Source: Ruegeria lacuscaerulensis (lineage in GTDB: Bacteria; Pseudomonadota; Alphaproteobacteria; Rhodobacterales; Rhodobacteraceae). Taken from it: a stretch of DNA of 64,000 bases. Under the pieces are notes generated by a model. It was not told the DNA's origin and did not search any database. It was given only the letters and a program-made list of their open reading frames with translations. Both the position numbers and the translations under genes were made by a program. The stretch lies in assembly GCF_013033355.1 (NCBI RefSeq), contig NZ_WQDY01000008.1:62001-126000 (forward strand). The letters are read 5' to 3'. Below are positions 31,513 to 41,557 of this stretch, piece after piece (position 1 is the first letter of the stretch; every line of letters starts with the position of its first letter).

Positions 31513-32457
31513 TTATTCGAATTCCATCTGCTCAAATACCCGCCCGGCATTTTTTGTCGCCAGTTCCTCAAACGTGTCCAAATGGGCATACGGTGATTGA
31601 TCGACATAGTAAGCCTCTGCCAGATCGCCGCCGGCATCCATGTGCTCTTGGATCTTGCCGCGCAGGTAGACTAGGTAGTCGCGTGTATAGCGGCGCACCT
31701 GATCCATGTTCGTCGGATGACCATGTCCGGGGATGACATACTTGGCTCCCAAAGCTTCGAACTCGTTGTCCCATGTTTCAAGCCAATCCGCTGTATAGGT
31801 CTCTTGAAAGATCGGCAGCATTCGCTCGTGAAACGCCATATCACCCGCGATAACTAGGCTTTGGTTCGGCAGCCAAATCGAGATATCGCCGGGACTATGG
31901 GCCGGCCCGAGATATTTGGCCTCAATCCGGAAATCACCCATTTCAATCACGTATTCATCCTCGAATGTCTCGGTTGGGCCTGCCAGGAAGGTTCTTTCAG
32001 CCTTGTCCTGGTTGTACCGCTGCATTCCTTCAAGGATCTGTGGGCCGTATTCCTCGAATTCAGCCGCAGCATCCGAATGGGCGATGATCGGAATACCGAG
32101 CTCTGACCAGTAGGCGTTGCCAAGCGTCGCGTGCCCCTGACCATTTTCGTTGAAGACAAGCTTAACCGGCTGATCCGTGATTGCCTGAATTTCCTGGTGA
32201 AGCGCTTCAGCAAGCACATAAGCCGCGCCGCCGTTTATGACGATCACGCCATCTCCGGTAACTATGAAGCTGAGGTTGTTGTTGTGACCAGAGTTCTCGT
32301 AGGTCGGCGGGGCGGTTGCGCCAATGGCGGAATAGACCCCGGGGATGTACTCGACCGGTTTGGAATACAGCACACTTTGCGGGTATTGGTCTGCAATATC
32401 CTCGCTTGCCCAAGCTGGTGTGGCTAGGGCCAAGAAAATCGCCAGCGATCGCATCAT
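31513..32457 (-). CDS. soxH: SoxH-like metallo-hydrolase (MBL fold)
   Basis: The 314-residue exported protein has a signal peptide (MRSLAIFLALATPAWA) and the MBL fold, with late ligands in AHSPGDISIW, IAGDMAFHERM and PGHGHPT. The canonical HxHxDH box is replaced by NENGQGHATLGN, as in the SoxH/quinoprotein-relay branch. soxH of Paracoccus lies at the end of the sox cluster and is not essential for thiosulfate growth. Its ATG overlaps the stop of the following MBL gene (TAATG), so the two are coupled. Confidence 0.82.
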   Translation of the reverse strand: MMRSLAIFLALATPAWASEDIADQYPQSVLYSKPVEYIPGVYSAIGATAPPTYENSGHNNNLSFIVTGDGVIVINGGAAYVLAEALHQEIQAITDQPVKLVFNENGQGHATLGNAYWSELGIPIIAHSDAAAEFEEYGPQILEGMQRYNQDKAERTFLAGPTETFEDEYVIEMGDFRIEAKYLGPAHSPGDISIWLPNQSLVIAGDMAFHERMLPIFQETYTADWLETWDNEFEALGAKYVIPGHGHPTNMDQVRRYTRDYLVYLRGKIQEHMDAGGDLAEAYYVDQSPYAHLDTFEELATKNAGRVFEQMEFE

Positions 32458-33380
32458 TATTGTTCTCCAATGAACTTATAAGCAGACCCAGTCTTCTCGA
32501 TCCGGCCGATTCCACCATTCGGCAGGTGGAAACCAATTATTTTCATTTGCTCGTGTGAAATCTGATCCAGCAGTGAATTCCGAGTTGCTGCCGCCGCCTG
32601 CGGATCCTGATCCGTGCCGCTGTGCCAGTCGGGGCGTTCAAAAGCTACGTGTGGATTTCCCAGCGCGTCGCCGACAATCATCACGGATTCACCCCCGCTG
32701 CGAATTTCAAACGCCATGTGACCGGGAGTGTGTCCAAAGCTCGCGCGTGCGGCAATACCGGGAAGGATCTCTTGCCCGTCGTCAAAGAACGCGGTCTGAT
32801 CTTCAATTGCTTCCATACGCCGTTTTGCGCCTACTGCGAACGCAGCGCGATCTTCTCCAATGGTATCCACCGTTGAGGGGTTCCACCAATAATCCCACTC
32901 ATTACGGCCAAAGTGATGCGTGGCGTTGGGGAACAGAAGGTCGTCGAAATCATCCAAAACACCCCAAATGTGATCCGGGTGCGCATGGGTGAAGATCACG
33001 TGCGAGATGTCTTCGGGCGACAGGTCGGTTGTTTCAAGAGCCTCCAGAAGATTACCAGAAGTGGGCATGAAATCTGGCCCAGATCCCACATCGAACAGCA
33101 CGGAGTTTTGATCGTCTTGATAAAGTGCCACGTTGCACTCTGGCTCGTACTTGGTAGCGTCCACCTTGTAGTTATCCAAAAGCTGCCTGAGCTCTTCCTT
33201 CGGCATGGCGCCAAAGACCATTTCCGAAGGCAATGACAGGTACCCATCTGACATGGTTGTAATCCGAGCCGAAGCACCGAGTTGTAACTCTGCCCACCCG
33301 ATCTTGGATTGAACTCCAAGCGCTGCGATACACGTGGCGCCATACAAGAATCTGCGTCGTGAAAACTCATTTCGATCCAT
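32457..33380 (-). CDS. Exported MBL-fold metallo-hydrolase
   Basis: The 307-residue protein starts with a Tat-type signal (SRRRFLYGATCIAALGVQS). It has the full metal motif FTHAHPDHIWG and the later SFGHTPGHM, GDAL and IIGFHLP segments, so it should bind two zinc ions. The substrate is unknown. Together with soxH it forms a leftward pair facing the sox operon; an AT-rich patch with ATGAAT half-sites (33395-33400) lies just upstream and might be a SoxR contact. Confidence 0.82.
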   Translation of the reverse strand: MDRNEFSRRRFLYGATCIAALGVQSKIGWAELQLGASARITTMSDGYLSLPSEMVFGAMPKEELRQLLDNYKVDATKYEPECNVALYQDDQNSVLFDVGSGPDFMPTSGNLLEALETTDLSPEDISHVIFTHAHPDHIWGVLDDFDDLLFPNATHHFGRNEWDYWWNPSTVDTIGEDRAAFAVGAKRRMEAIEDQTAFFDDGQEILPGIAARASFGHTPGHMAFEIRSGGESVMIVGDALGNPHVAFERPDWHSGTDQDPQAAAATRNSLLDQISHEQMKIIGFHLPNGGIGRIEKTGSAYKFIGEQ

Positions 33381-33604
33381 TAACAATCAATAAAATGAAT
33401 ATATTAATTTGTAAATGACGTAAGGTGGGGTCTTTCCAGAAGAACTAGAGTTGGGGCGGGCAGGGGCTTTCGCAGCATTTACTCTATGAAATAAAAATCG
33501 CCAATTTAGCACCTCAAGACCAGCTTCAATGTCATTCGCTTTCCGGTGGTGCCGTATACAGGCATCACGTCCTATGCAATTTGCTCGTCGCTCGATGTCT
33601 GCTC

Positions 33605-33659
33605 TGTCCGCAAAGTAGACGTTCAAGCAAGGCGCAGCGAACGACCGCATGGAGCCCAA
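33605..33659. repeat. Dispersed intergenic repeat, copy B
   Basis: These 55 bases match 5897-5951 at 44 positions with no gaps. A shorter decayed relative (AAAGTGGGCC followed by CAACG) may lie at about 33685-33715. The stretch 33381-33755 holds no convincing gene. Confidence 0.55.
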
Positions 33660-33755
33660 AGCGGAAACGAATATGTATCTCGTAAAGTGGGCCCACAAGC
33701 CTAACGCAACGATGAGTTCAGTCGTGCAGTTTCTGGCAGTTTCTCATATCGACAA

Positions 33756-34589
33756 TTAAGGATCAGGAAGAGGAGGAATGGTCCGTAGATACATTACAAT
33801 GGCCTCAAGGTCTTCGGGCGACATTGTTGCGTAATAAGCGTAACCCATCGGCGGTAGCATCTGCGTCCCGCTTGGGCGTTTACCCGAGACGATCATTGTT
33901 TTCAGCTCTTCGTCCGAATAACCGGCGAGTCCATCCTCGTGGCTGGTGATATTGGGGGCCACTGATACCCCCCACGGTCCATGAAATTCGAAACCGCCTG
34001 CACCAAGATGCGTGTCGAACATCGGGCCCTTGGGTCCGAATGTCGTATGACATTCTGTACAATGCGCGACCGGTCCAGCGAGGTATTCGCCGTATTCGAC
34101 AGTTGCGCCTTGCAATGGAGCCGAAACACTATCAATCGGCGGACCGTAGTTTGGAGGAAGAGGGAATCCGTACGTTGAAACAGGCGTGGAATTGCTACTA
34201 TCCGGTATCGTCCGAAGAAACATAACCATAGACATGAGGTCTTCATCACTCAGTCCGCGATACAAGCCGATGGGCATAGGCGGTCCAATGACGGTGCCAT
34301 CTGGACGGATACCTTCACGAATTGCTCGGGCAAGTTCTTCATCGCTCCAACCCGCAACGCGGCTCCCTGGTGTTATGTTAACCGCCCAGGCCTCCATCAT
34401 GTCGTTTTTTTCAACCATCATGCCGCCAAGCTCATTGGACATATCAGGCCCGTTCGGTCCTTGCGGCGTATGGCAATTGCCGCACGCAGCCGGTCCTCGC
34501 ACGAGATATTTTCCACGTTCCAAACTTGGTTCAGCCAAGGCGGTAATCGGAAAATAAACAGCTGAAATAGCTATGAGTAGTTTTTGCAT
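33756..34589 (-). CDS. Diheme cytochrome c of the alcohol/gluconate dehydrogenase subunit type
   Basis: The 277-residue protein has a signal peptide and two similar heme domains, CGNCH (Cys36-His40) and CTECH (Cys177-His181), each followed by a conserved Met box (GPPMPIGLYRGLSDEDL and LPPMGYAYYATMSPEDL). This tandem design is that of cytochrome subunits that take electrons from membrane dehydrogenases. It could accept electrons from a periplasmic enzyme of the sox region. It lies 375 bases from the nearest MBL gene, so it is probably a separate unit. Confidence 0.82.
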   Translation of the reverse strand: MQKLLIAISAVYFPITALAEPSLERGKYLVRGPAACGNCHTPQGPNGPDMSNELGGMMVEKNDMMEAWAVNITPGSRVAGWSDEELARAIREGIRPDGTVIGPPMPIGLYRGLSDEDLMSMVMFLRTIPDSSNSTPVSTYGFPLPPNYGPPIDSVSAPLQGATVEYGEYLAGPVAHCTECHTTFGPKGPMFDTHLGAGGFEFHGPWGVSVAPNITSHEDGLAGYSDEELKTMIVSGKRPSGTQMLPPMGYAYYATMSPEDLEAIVMYLRTIPPLPDP

Positions 34590-34943
34590 AAATTATCCCC
34601 CCCAAGAAAAAGTTGGGCGCGTACCGATCAACAAAGACGAACTATCCAGCGTCCCAACAATTTGAAATCATACACTACTTCGAGAAAATCCAAATACTTT
34701 GCTGCTCCTCGCTGGGTTTATGTACGACCTTGCCACTGGATTTGCGGGGAAAAAAGTCAATTCAAGAACTTGTCCTGAACTCCCCAAAAATCTTGCATGG
34801 GTCGAGCGTTCGCCCACTACAAATACCAACGAGAGGTTGGGTTGCAGTAAGTCTAATTTGAGGGGGGAGTGTCCTCAACATGGAAATCTACCACTACTTA
34901 GCAAATGATTGCATCGAGCCTTAGCCGACTTCTTTGCTAATCA

Positions 34944-36707
34944 TTAATCTGGCAGTCCTGCGGCTTTCAGGCCCGCAACGACTTTTTGTCTGTGCTCTTC
35001 TTTTGCGTAAGGCAATTGGGAACTCAATGTGGATACCGTAGCTACAGGGATCAGTTCGAGAAGTCTCATGCCGGCTTCCTCAGCTTCTTTCAACTTGCCC
35101 TGCGCAGTTTTCACTGCCGACAGAAATATGTAGTTCATAGGGAACTGAGGTGCGTTTCGTATTGCCGCTTGCAAATATTCGATAGCTTCTTCATAGCGGT
35201 CAAGTTGCAACATCAAGTGACCATAATTCAGAAGGTATATCGGTGGAGTATGCGGTTCTAGCCGCATAGCTCGGTCCATTGGAGCAATTGCCAACTCCGG
35301 TGTTCCCGCGTAGATGAACGACGAAGCCTGCCACAAGTGACCATCGGAAGAATTGGGGTCCAATGACAAGGCTGTTTTATGCTCAGAAAGGGCTCTTTTG
35401 AAGCCTTCGCCCCACATATGCATCCAACCCAGAAAAGCATGAGCAGCCGCCAGGTTAGGGTCGATTTTGGCGGCAAGCTCAGCCTCAGCCAACGCCTCTT
35501 CGAACGCATTCTGGTGGCTGTTCCACTTGAAGAACCAAGCATGGAATTTTAGGTAGCTTCTAACGGCCATGGCGTAAGCAAAGTTTGGGTCAGCTTCTAA
35601 AGCTTTGGTGAATAGTACCTGCGCTTCGGCGTTGGCTTGCGGACCCGGTTCACGATAGCGCTGGCGGCCTTTGAGAAACCAGTCGCGAGCTTCAGTATTA
35701 CTTGTGTATTGACTGCCAAGACGCGTTTCCTCGCCTTCCCTTAATTGAACAGACAGCGCGTCGACAATTTCCCGTGTAATCTCGTCTTGCAGGTCAAAAA
35801 CATCTTCTAGCGTTCCGTCCCTGCGATTGGCCCAAACGTGGCTTCCATTTCCGGTTTCAATTAGCTGCGCGTTCATGCGAATTCGGTTGCCTGCCCTGCG
35901 GATACTACCCTCTAGGACATAATGCACGCCCAACTCTTTACCGACGAGTCGCAGATCCACCGCCTTGCCTTTGTAAACAAAAGAAGAGTTGCGGCCGATG
36001 ACCAACAAGCCAGACAATTTTGAGAGGTCGGTGATTAAGTCCTCTGTCATGCCGTCTGCGAAGTACTCTTGCTCTGCATCGCCCGACATATTGTCAAACG
36101 GCAAAACTGCGATAGAAGGAATTTCCGGCAGGCTCGGGGCTGAATTCAAAGCTGAATCTGAGGTGGACTTTTTACTTCCTGCGTCATCATTCGCCGAGTT
36201 CGTCCATTTCCAGATGCGGATTGGCTCTACAATGTTTTTAACCTGCTGAGCTCCCGCGTCTTGAAAAGGCACATTCAAGCGGTGCTTGATCTGTTCATGG
36301 ACTGAGGCCGAAATGCAAATCCCGCCAGGATCGGACAGCGTCTCCAATCTTGAGGCCACGTTTACTCCATCGCCATGAATGTCATCACCTTCCACCACAA
36401 CGTCACCGATATTTATGCCGACACGAAAAGTTATCTCCTGATCGCCCAAGGCTTCTCTGTTGCGTGAATGGATAGAACTTTGGATTTCATACGCGCATGA
36501 AACTGCGTCGACGGCGCTGGCAAACTCCGTCAATACTCCGTCGCCCATCCATTTGACTACTCGACCTGCGTGTTTTGCAACGGCGGGCTCGACAACACTT
36601 TCCCGAAGTTCTCGCAACTTCGCTAATGTCCGTTCTTCGTTAGAGCGGACAAGGCGCGAGTAACCAACGACATCTGCCGCAAGTATTGCAGCAAGTCTTC
36701 GTTTCAT
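34944..36707 (-). CDS. Class III adenylate/guanylate cyclase with TolB-like and TPR domains
   Basis: The 587-residue cytoplasmic protein begins with a cyclase homology domain: LAAILAADVVGYSRL with metal Asp12 and KWMGDGVLTEF with Asp56. From about residue 199 there is a TolB-N-like domain (IAVLPFDNMSGDAEQEYFAD), then TPR repeats to the end. Rhizobia and roseobacters carry many such proteins. It makes cAMP or a related nucleotide; the signal is unknown. I chose ATG 36707 because GGGAGGG precedes it. No gene is visible in 34590-34943 or 36708-37210. Confidence 0.85.
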   Translation of the reverse strand: MKRRLAAILAADVVGYSRLVRSNEERTLAKLRELRESVVEPAVAKHAGRVVKWMGDGVLTEFASAVDAVSCAYEIQSSIHSRNREALGDQEITFRVGINIGDVVVEGDDIHGDGVNVASRLETLSDPGGICISASVHEQIKHRLNVPFQDAGAQQVKNIVEPIRIWKWTNSANDDAGSKKSTSDSALNSAPSLPEIPSIAVLPFDNMSGDAEQEYFADGMTEDLITDLSKLSGLLVIGRNSSFVYKGKAVDLRLVGKELGVHYVLEGSIRRAGNRIRMNAQLIETGNGSHVWANRRDGTLEDVFDLQDEITREIVDALSVQLREGEETRLGSQYTSNTEARDWFLKGRQRYREPGPQANAEAQVLFTKALEADPNFAYAMAVRSYLKFHAWFFKWNSHQNAFEEALAEAELAAKIDPNLAAAHAFLGWMHMWGEGFKRALSEHKTALSLDPNSSDGHLWQASSFIYAGTPELAIAPMDRAMRLEPHTPPIYLLNYGHLMLQLDRYEEAIEYLQAAIRNAPQFPMNYIFLSAVKTAQGKLKEAEEAGMRLLELIPVATVSTLSSQLPYAKEEHRQKVVAGLKAAGLPD

Positions 36708-37210
36708 ACACACAACCCTCCCAAAAAAAGGAGATTAGACTTACGGAAAACTGAAATCCAGTTCTGAGTTGCATCTCGCTCAACAAGACCTGAGTGGTCA
36801 AAAGGGGCGCGTAAGCTGGCTACACAGTGGCTGTTTTGTCCGCATTGCGAATAATCATCTGAATGGATCGGGTGTCTGCGTAGACTTCAAAGCGGTCTTT
36901 CGTGCTAAGTGCATCAAATAGCCAAGCAGCTGATGTACTCTCGGCGTAACGAGTTTGTAGTCGCGCGGGGGTGGCCATATCTCACCTGACCTGGCAGTCA
37001 AAAAGTCCAGATACCCCGCGCTTGGTGTGCGTGGGGTATAAACAAAATTGCGCCGCGTCCGGATGAGGCCGGGGGGTGGGGTGCGACATTCCGACTCGGT
37101 TGGGCCTCGGGGATACGACGCTGGAAGCCTCGGCAAGCGGCGTGAATTTAGGGTTAGAATAGGGGCAGACGCGCAATAACGCGAAATAGTTCAATAAAAT
37201 CAATGGTTTT

Positions 37211-37286
<76 letters not shown>

Positions 37287-37426
37287 ATCTAGGGACTGCC
37301 GAAGCAGTGGACGGACGTTTATGAGACGGCGGCAGCGAGTGCAAGTCCAAAAATGGATTCTGGCAAAATCTTTCCGCTCATCGTCCGGGAAGGTTCGAGG
37401 CGGCGCTGGGCCGCCTCTGAACGGTA

Positions 37427-37753
37427 TTAGTTTTCGTCTTCAGACGACATGTCTTTGATGTCGTCCAGAGAGACGTCATCATTGTTGTCGTCATCATCAT
37501 CCAGCAGGTCATCGTCCAGATCGACGTCGACATTGTCGTCATCGTCCAGAACAATATCCTCGTTCGACGCATTCTCGCGCGCTTTGGCCGAGGCCGCATC
37601 TTCCGCGTCAGCCGCAATCATCCGGCTTTTGCCGGTGTCCAGCTCAACGATCTCGCCGGTATAGGGGCTGACGATCGGGTCCTTGTTCAGGTCGTAAAAC
37701 CGCTTGCCGGTTGTTGGGCAAACGCGCTTAACGCCCCATTCTTCCTTGGGCAT
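37427..37753 (-). CDS. TIGR02300 (FYDLN acid domain) protein
   Basis: The 108-residue protein starts MPKEEWGVKRVCPTTGKRFY, matching the conserved FYDLN acid family of alphaproteobacteria, and ends in a very acidic Asp tail (DLDDDLLDDDDDNNDD). The family is found across alphaproteobacteria; its role is unknown. It is divergent from the metallopeptidase gene. The tail is low complexity and produces false frames on the other strand. Confidence 0.9.
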   Translation of the reverse strand: MPKEEWGVKRVCPTTGKRFYDLNKDPIVSPYTGEIVELDTGKSRMIAADAEDAASAKARENASNEDIVLDDDDNVDVDLDDDLLDDDDDNNDDVSLDDIKDMSSEDEN

Positions 37754-37853
37754 GTGAAATCCCCTTGATATCAGGTGAGTCGTAATAACGATTCAGGTCA
37801 CGTGCCACATGCAGCGGGCACTGTCAAAGCCTTTGCACAGGAGAACATAACCA

Positions 37854-38549
37854 ATGGGAGAGCACGCACTACCCGGCACACCCCGTGTGCGGCTGACACT
37901 GCGCAAATCAGCGCGTGCCAGGCGGATCAGCCTGCGGATTTCCCAATTGGATGGACGTGTTACACTAACTTACCCCGATGGTGTGCCCGAGTCTGAGGCG
38001 TTGAAGTTTGCGCATCTCAAGGCAGACTGGATACGCCAACATCTGCAAGATCGTCCGGATCCTGCGGTGGTGCAATTTGGTCAGATGTTGCCAGTCGAAG
38101 GAACCGAACGGCGAATCGTCCCAGCAGAAGGGCGGCGCGTGCTTCTCAGAGGCGACGAAATCGCCGTGCCCGAGGGCGCCGAGGCAAAGCGTTTGGCCCG
38201 GTTTCTGAAAGAGCTCGCTCGCGACCGGTTGACCGGTGCCTGCGATGACTACGCGGCGATGTTGGGGCGCAGTTACTCTGGCCTGACTATTCGCGATACG
38301 CGGTCGCGTTGGGGGTCATGCAGCTCGGCTGGTGGTTTGATGTTTTCATGGCGGCTGATCCTCGCGCCGTCTGAAATTCTGCACTATGTCGCTGCACATG
38401 AAGTGGCCCATCTGGTCGAGATGAACCATTCCCGAGCGTTCTGGGCTCAGGTTGAACGGATATTTGGTGACTACCGTGAACAGCGGCGTTGGCTGCGCGA
38501 CAACGGGGCGCAGTTGCATCAGTACAGATTTGACGCTCCTGTGAGTTGA
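37854..38549 (+). CDS. YgjP/SprT-like metallopeptidase (DUF45)
   Basis: The 231-residue protein has the zinc peptidase motif AAHEVAHLVEMNHS, with a third ligand region (FWAQVERIFGDYREQRRWL) and the DUF45 start LTLRKSARARRISLRIS. It is likely a cytoplasmic protein of unknown substrate. ATG 37854 lies behind a modest AGGAGA. The GntR regulator gene starts 30 bases after its stop. Confidence 0.87.
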   Translation: MGEHALPGTPRVRLTLRKSARARRISLRISQLDGRVTLTYPDGVPESEALKFAHLKADWIRQHLQDRPDPAVVQFGQMLPVEGTERRIVPAEGRRVLLRGDEIAVPEGAEAKRLARFLKELARDRLTGACDDYAAMLGRSYSGLTIRDTRSRWGSCSSAGGLMFSWRLILAPSEILHYVAAHEVAHLVEMNHSRAFWAQVERIFGDYREQRRWLRDNGAQLHQYRFDAPVS

Positions 38550-38579
38550 CCCCAAATCAATTTGTGATCACATGGTCAA

Positions 38580-39227
38580 ATGTTAAACACGCGTTCTTCC
38601 GACTCGCAGACAGCTACGCATGACAGGGTGTATCGGACCCTGCGTGCGCGGATCATGCATGGGGAAATCGCTCCGGGTCATGCGTTGACCCTGCGTGGGA
38701 TCGGTAAAGAATTCGGGGTGTCCATGACGCCCGCACGCGAAGCTGTGCGGCGTCTTGCGGCCGAAGGCGCCTTGTTCCTGTCCTCATCCGGGCGGGTGTC
38801 GACACCAGAGTTGACCAATGACCGTATCGAGGAACTTGCAGCTCTGCGCGCGCTGCTAGAGGTCGAGCTTGCCAGCCGGGCCCTGCCGCGCGCGCACATG
38901 GCCCTGATCGACCGATTGCAGAGCATCAACATGACCGTTGCCGAGATGGTTACCAAGCGCGATGCCGTTGGCTATATCCGCACAAATCTCGAATTCCACC
39001 GCACTTTGTACCTGAGGGCGCAGGCTCCAGCGATGCTGGCGATGGCCGAGACTGTGTGGCTGCAACTTGGGCCGACCATGCGGGCGCTTTATGGGCGGCT
39101 GCGGCGTACAGAACCCCCGCATTATCACAAACTGATCATCGCCGCGCTCAAGGCCGGGGATGAGCCCGGTTTGCGTCTGGCGGTGCGTTCGGACGTGACG
39201 CAGGGTCTGCGGATGCTGGTAACTTAA
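38580..39227 (+). CDS. GntR-family regulator (FadR/FCD subfamily)
   Basis: The 215-residue protein has the GntR winged helix at 14-80 (VYRTLRARIMHGEIAPGHAL and GVSMTPAREAVRRLAAEGAL) and an all-helical FCD effector domain after about 90 (ELAALRALLEVELASRAL to the end). The ligand is probably an organic acid bound by FCD histidines (EFHRTLY, HYHKLI). No neighbouring metabolic operon makes its target clear. Confidence 0.87.
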   Translation: MLNTRSSDSQTATHDRVYRTLRARIMHGEIAPGHALTLRGIGKEFGVSMTPAREAVRRLAAEGALFLSSSGRVSTPELTNDRIEELAALRALLEVELASRALPRAHMALIDRLQSINMTVAEMVTKRDAVGYIRTNLEFHRTLYLRAQAPAMLAMAETVWLQLGPTMRALYGRLRRTEPPHYHKLIIAALKAGDEPGLRLAVRSDVTQGLRMLVT

Positions 39228-39339
39228 GCGGCGATTTGCCGACATTGCCGCGTGCGTTTGTTTCGATACAGCAGTTCTGGCTTGGACGGGTGGTCTGGGT
39301 TACTCTGATCCCAAACCACAACAAGAGCAGATTTCAATC

Positions 39340-40467
39340 ATGATCAATCGTCGGGTATTTTCTGTCGGTCTTGGATCGACCCTCTTGGCCGCCTGTTCAG
39401 GTGGCACGCAAACCACAGCTCCTGCATCGCGGATGCGGCCGGTTCCGAATGCCGGGTGGGACGCCTGGGTAGCCGGTTTCAAAACTCGCGCCGCATCGCA
39501 GGGGATTTCGCAAACAACCCTAAACCGTGCGTTCCAGGGGGCAGGCTATTTGCCCGGAGTTATCGAACGTGACCGCAATCAGGTCGAGTTCAAGCGTTCG
39601 CTCGAGGATTATCTGGCTATCGCAGCCTCGGATGAGCGGATCGAGACAGGCCGGCAGATGATGGTTCGGCACGCCGCAACTCTGTCGCAGATCGAGGCGC
39701 AATATGGTGTCGACAAAGAGGTTGTCGTCGCTGTCTGGGGGTTAGAGAGCCGATATGGCGCGCGGCGCGGGGATGTGCCGGTGGTTTCGGCAACATCCAC
39801 ATTGGCCTATGACGGGCGACGCGGTGCGTTTTTTGAAAAACAGCTGATCGCGGCGCTTCAGATCATTCAGGCGGGGGATACGACGCCGGACAAGATGACC
39901 GGCAGTTGGGCCGGTGCAATGGGGCATACTCAATTCATCCCGACCTCGTATCTGGCCTTTGCAGTGGATCATACCGGCGACGGCAGGCGTGACATCTGGT
40001 CCGAGGACCCCTCAGATTCGCTCGCGTCGACAGCGGCCTATCTGGCCCGTTCGGGATGGAAGCGTGGGCAGCCCTGGGGGGGCGAGGTCGGCACGGTTTC
40101 CGGTACACCCGTCGCGGTGCTGCAGCCGCAGGTGCCGGGGCCGCGCATTGCCGTGTTCCGCAATTTTCAGGTGATCAAGCGGTACAACAACTCGGATAGC
40201 TACGCGATTGGCGTCGGACACCTGTCAGACCGGATCGCGGGGGGCGCGCCGTTTCAGGCCTCGTTCGGGCCGGATGCGACCGGGCTGACGCTGGAGGACC
40301 GCAAAGAGCTGCAGCACCGTCTGACCGCTGCGGGTTACGACACGCAAGGCGCGGATGGGGTGATTGGTAACAACACTAAATCCGCCATCAGCGGCTATCA
40401 GAGCGCCAATGGCCTTCCGGTGACCGGAGAGCCCTCGGTCGCGCTGTTGCGCAGGTTGGGCGGCTAG
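39340..40467 (+). CDS. Lytic murein transglycosylase, MltB family, with PG-binding domain
   Basis: The 375-residue protein has a lipobox (STLLAACSGG), a catalytic domain with WGLESRYGARRGDV carrying the catalytic Glu, and SWAGAMGHTQFIPTSY, then a C-terminal peptidoglycan-binding domain (LQHRLTAAGYDTQGADGVIG). It cuts peptidoglycan glycan strands, forming 1,6-anhydro ends, at the inner face of the outer membrane. It is tail-to-tail with accA. Confidence 0.9.
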   Translation: MINRRVFSVGLGSTLLAACSGGTQTTAPASRMRPVPNAGWDAWVAGFKTRAASQGISQTTLNRAFQGAGYLPGVIERDRNQVEFKRSLEDYLAIAASDERIETGRQMMVRHAATLSQIEAQYGVDKEVVVAVWGLESRYGARRGDVPVVSATSTLAYDGRRGAFFEKQLIAALQIIQAGDTTPDKMTGSWAGAMGHTQFIPTSYLAFAVDHTGDGRRDIWSEDPSDSLASTAAYLARSGWKRGQPWGGEVGTVSGTPVAVLQPQVPGPRIAVFRNFQVIKRYNNSDSYAIGVGHLSDRIAGGAPFQASFGPDATGLTLEDRKELQHRLTAAGYDTQGADGVIGNNTKSAISGYQSANGLPVTGEPSVALLRRLGG

Positions 40468-40472
40468 GCGCT

Positions 40473-41435
40473 TTAGGCTGCCAGACCTTTCGAGCCGATA
40501 TCCAGGAATTTCTGGCGGCGGTCGCGTATCAGGGCTGCCGGGTCTTTGCCGTCGAGCTCTTGCAGCATCGAGGCAATCGCTGCACGCACCGAATCAACAG
40601 TGGCCGAGGGATCGCGATGGGCCCCGCCCTTGGGCTCGGTAATGATCCGGTCGCAGACGCCAAGTTTGTATAGGTCTTGGGCGGTCAGGCGCAACGCCTC
40701 GGCGGCCTCGCGCATCTTTTCGGCATCTTTCCACAGGATCGAGGCACAGCCCTCGGGCGAGATCACCGAGTAGACCGAATGTTCCAGCATCGCGACACGG
40801 TTAGCCGTCGCGAACGCAACCGCACCGCCCGAACCTCCTTCTCCGATGATCACGGAAACCAGCGGCACACCGATCTTCAGGCACATCTCGGTTGACCGCG
40901 CGATGGCCTCGGACTGGCCGCGTTCCTCGGCCCCTTTGCCGGGATATGCCCCGGCCGTGTCGATCAGGGTGATCACCGGCAGGCCAAAACGCCCCGCCAT
41001 TTCCATCAAGCGAACGGCTTTGCGATAGCCTTCTGGGCGGGCCATGCCGAAATTGCGCTCGATCCGCGATTTGGTGTCTGATCCCTTTTCGTGGCCGATC
41101 ACCATCACGGGCTGATCGTTGAACCGCGCCAACCCGCCGATCACCGCGAGATCGTCGGCAAAATTGCGGTCGCCGGCCAGAGGGGTGAATTCGGTAAACA
41201 GCTCTTTGACATAGCCCTGACAATGAGGGCGCATGGGGTGCCGCGCCACCTGGCATTTGCGCCACGGGGTCAGATCGCCATACAACTCATCCAGCAGCTT
41301 GGCGGCCTTGGCATCCAGCGCGGCGGCTTCTTCGGCCACGTCCATTTCTTCGTTGGCGCGGGCCAGCGCGCGCAGTTCCTCGGCCTTGCCTTCGATCTCG
41401 GCCAGCGGTTTTTCGAAATCCAGATACTGGGTCAT
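40473..41435 (-). CDS. accA: Acetyl-CoA carboxylase carboxyltransferase subunit alpha
   Basis: The 320-residue protein starts [20 protein letters not shown] and has the family sequence [47 protein letters not shown] and [11 protein letters not shown]. It makes malonyl-CoA together with AccD for fatty acid synthesis. I chose the ATG at 41435 because it gives the normal N-terminus. It is a single core gene between divergent and convergent neighbours. Confidence 0.95.
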   Translation of the reverse strand: MTQYLDFEKPLAEIEGKAEELRALARANEEMDVAEEAAALDAKAAKLLDELYGDLTPWRKCQVARHPMRPHCQGYVKELFTEFTPLAGDRNFADDLAVIGGLARFNDQPVMVIGHEKGSDTKSRIERNFGMARPEGYRKAVRLMEMAGRFGLPVITLIDTAGAYPGKGAEERGQSEAIARSTEMCLKIGVPLVSVIIGEGGSGGAVAFATANRVAMLEHSVYSVISPEGCASILWKDAEKMREAAEALRLTAQDLYKLGVCDRIITEPKGGAHRDPSATVDSVRAAIASMLQELDGKDPAALIRDRRQKFLDIGSKGLAA

Positions 41436-41557
41436 GACGCCTCTCAACGCGGAAGTTCCCTGCTATATGACCTGACGTCGCCTGGGATGCAACTCAGCAA
41501 GATTTGTGGATCGGCAATATGTTTGTGTGAGGGGGCAAGGAAGAAGGACGAAACCGG

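Noticed and set aside
33387..33698. Minus-strand frame of 103 codons covering the dispersed repeat
   Set aside because: Its similarity to the other repeat copy is at DNA level and the predicted protein has no fold features.
34613..34861. Possible small gene downstream of the diheme cytochrome start
   Set aside because: No ribosome site or family pattern; the stretch 34590-34943 appears non-coding.
37378..37664. Frames rich in Asp, Ser or Thr on both strands
   Set aside because: They are shadows of the acidic tail of the FYDLN protein at 37427-37753.
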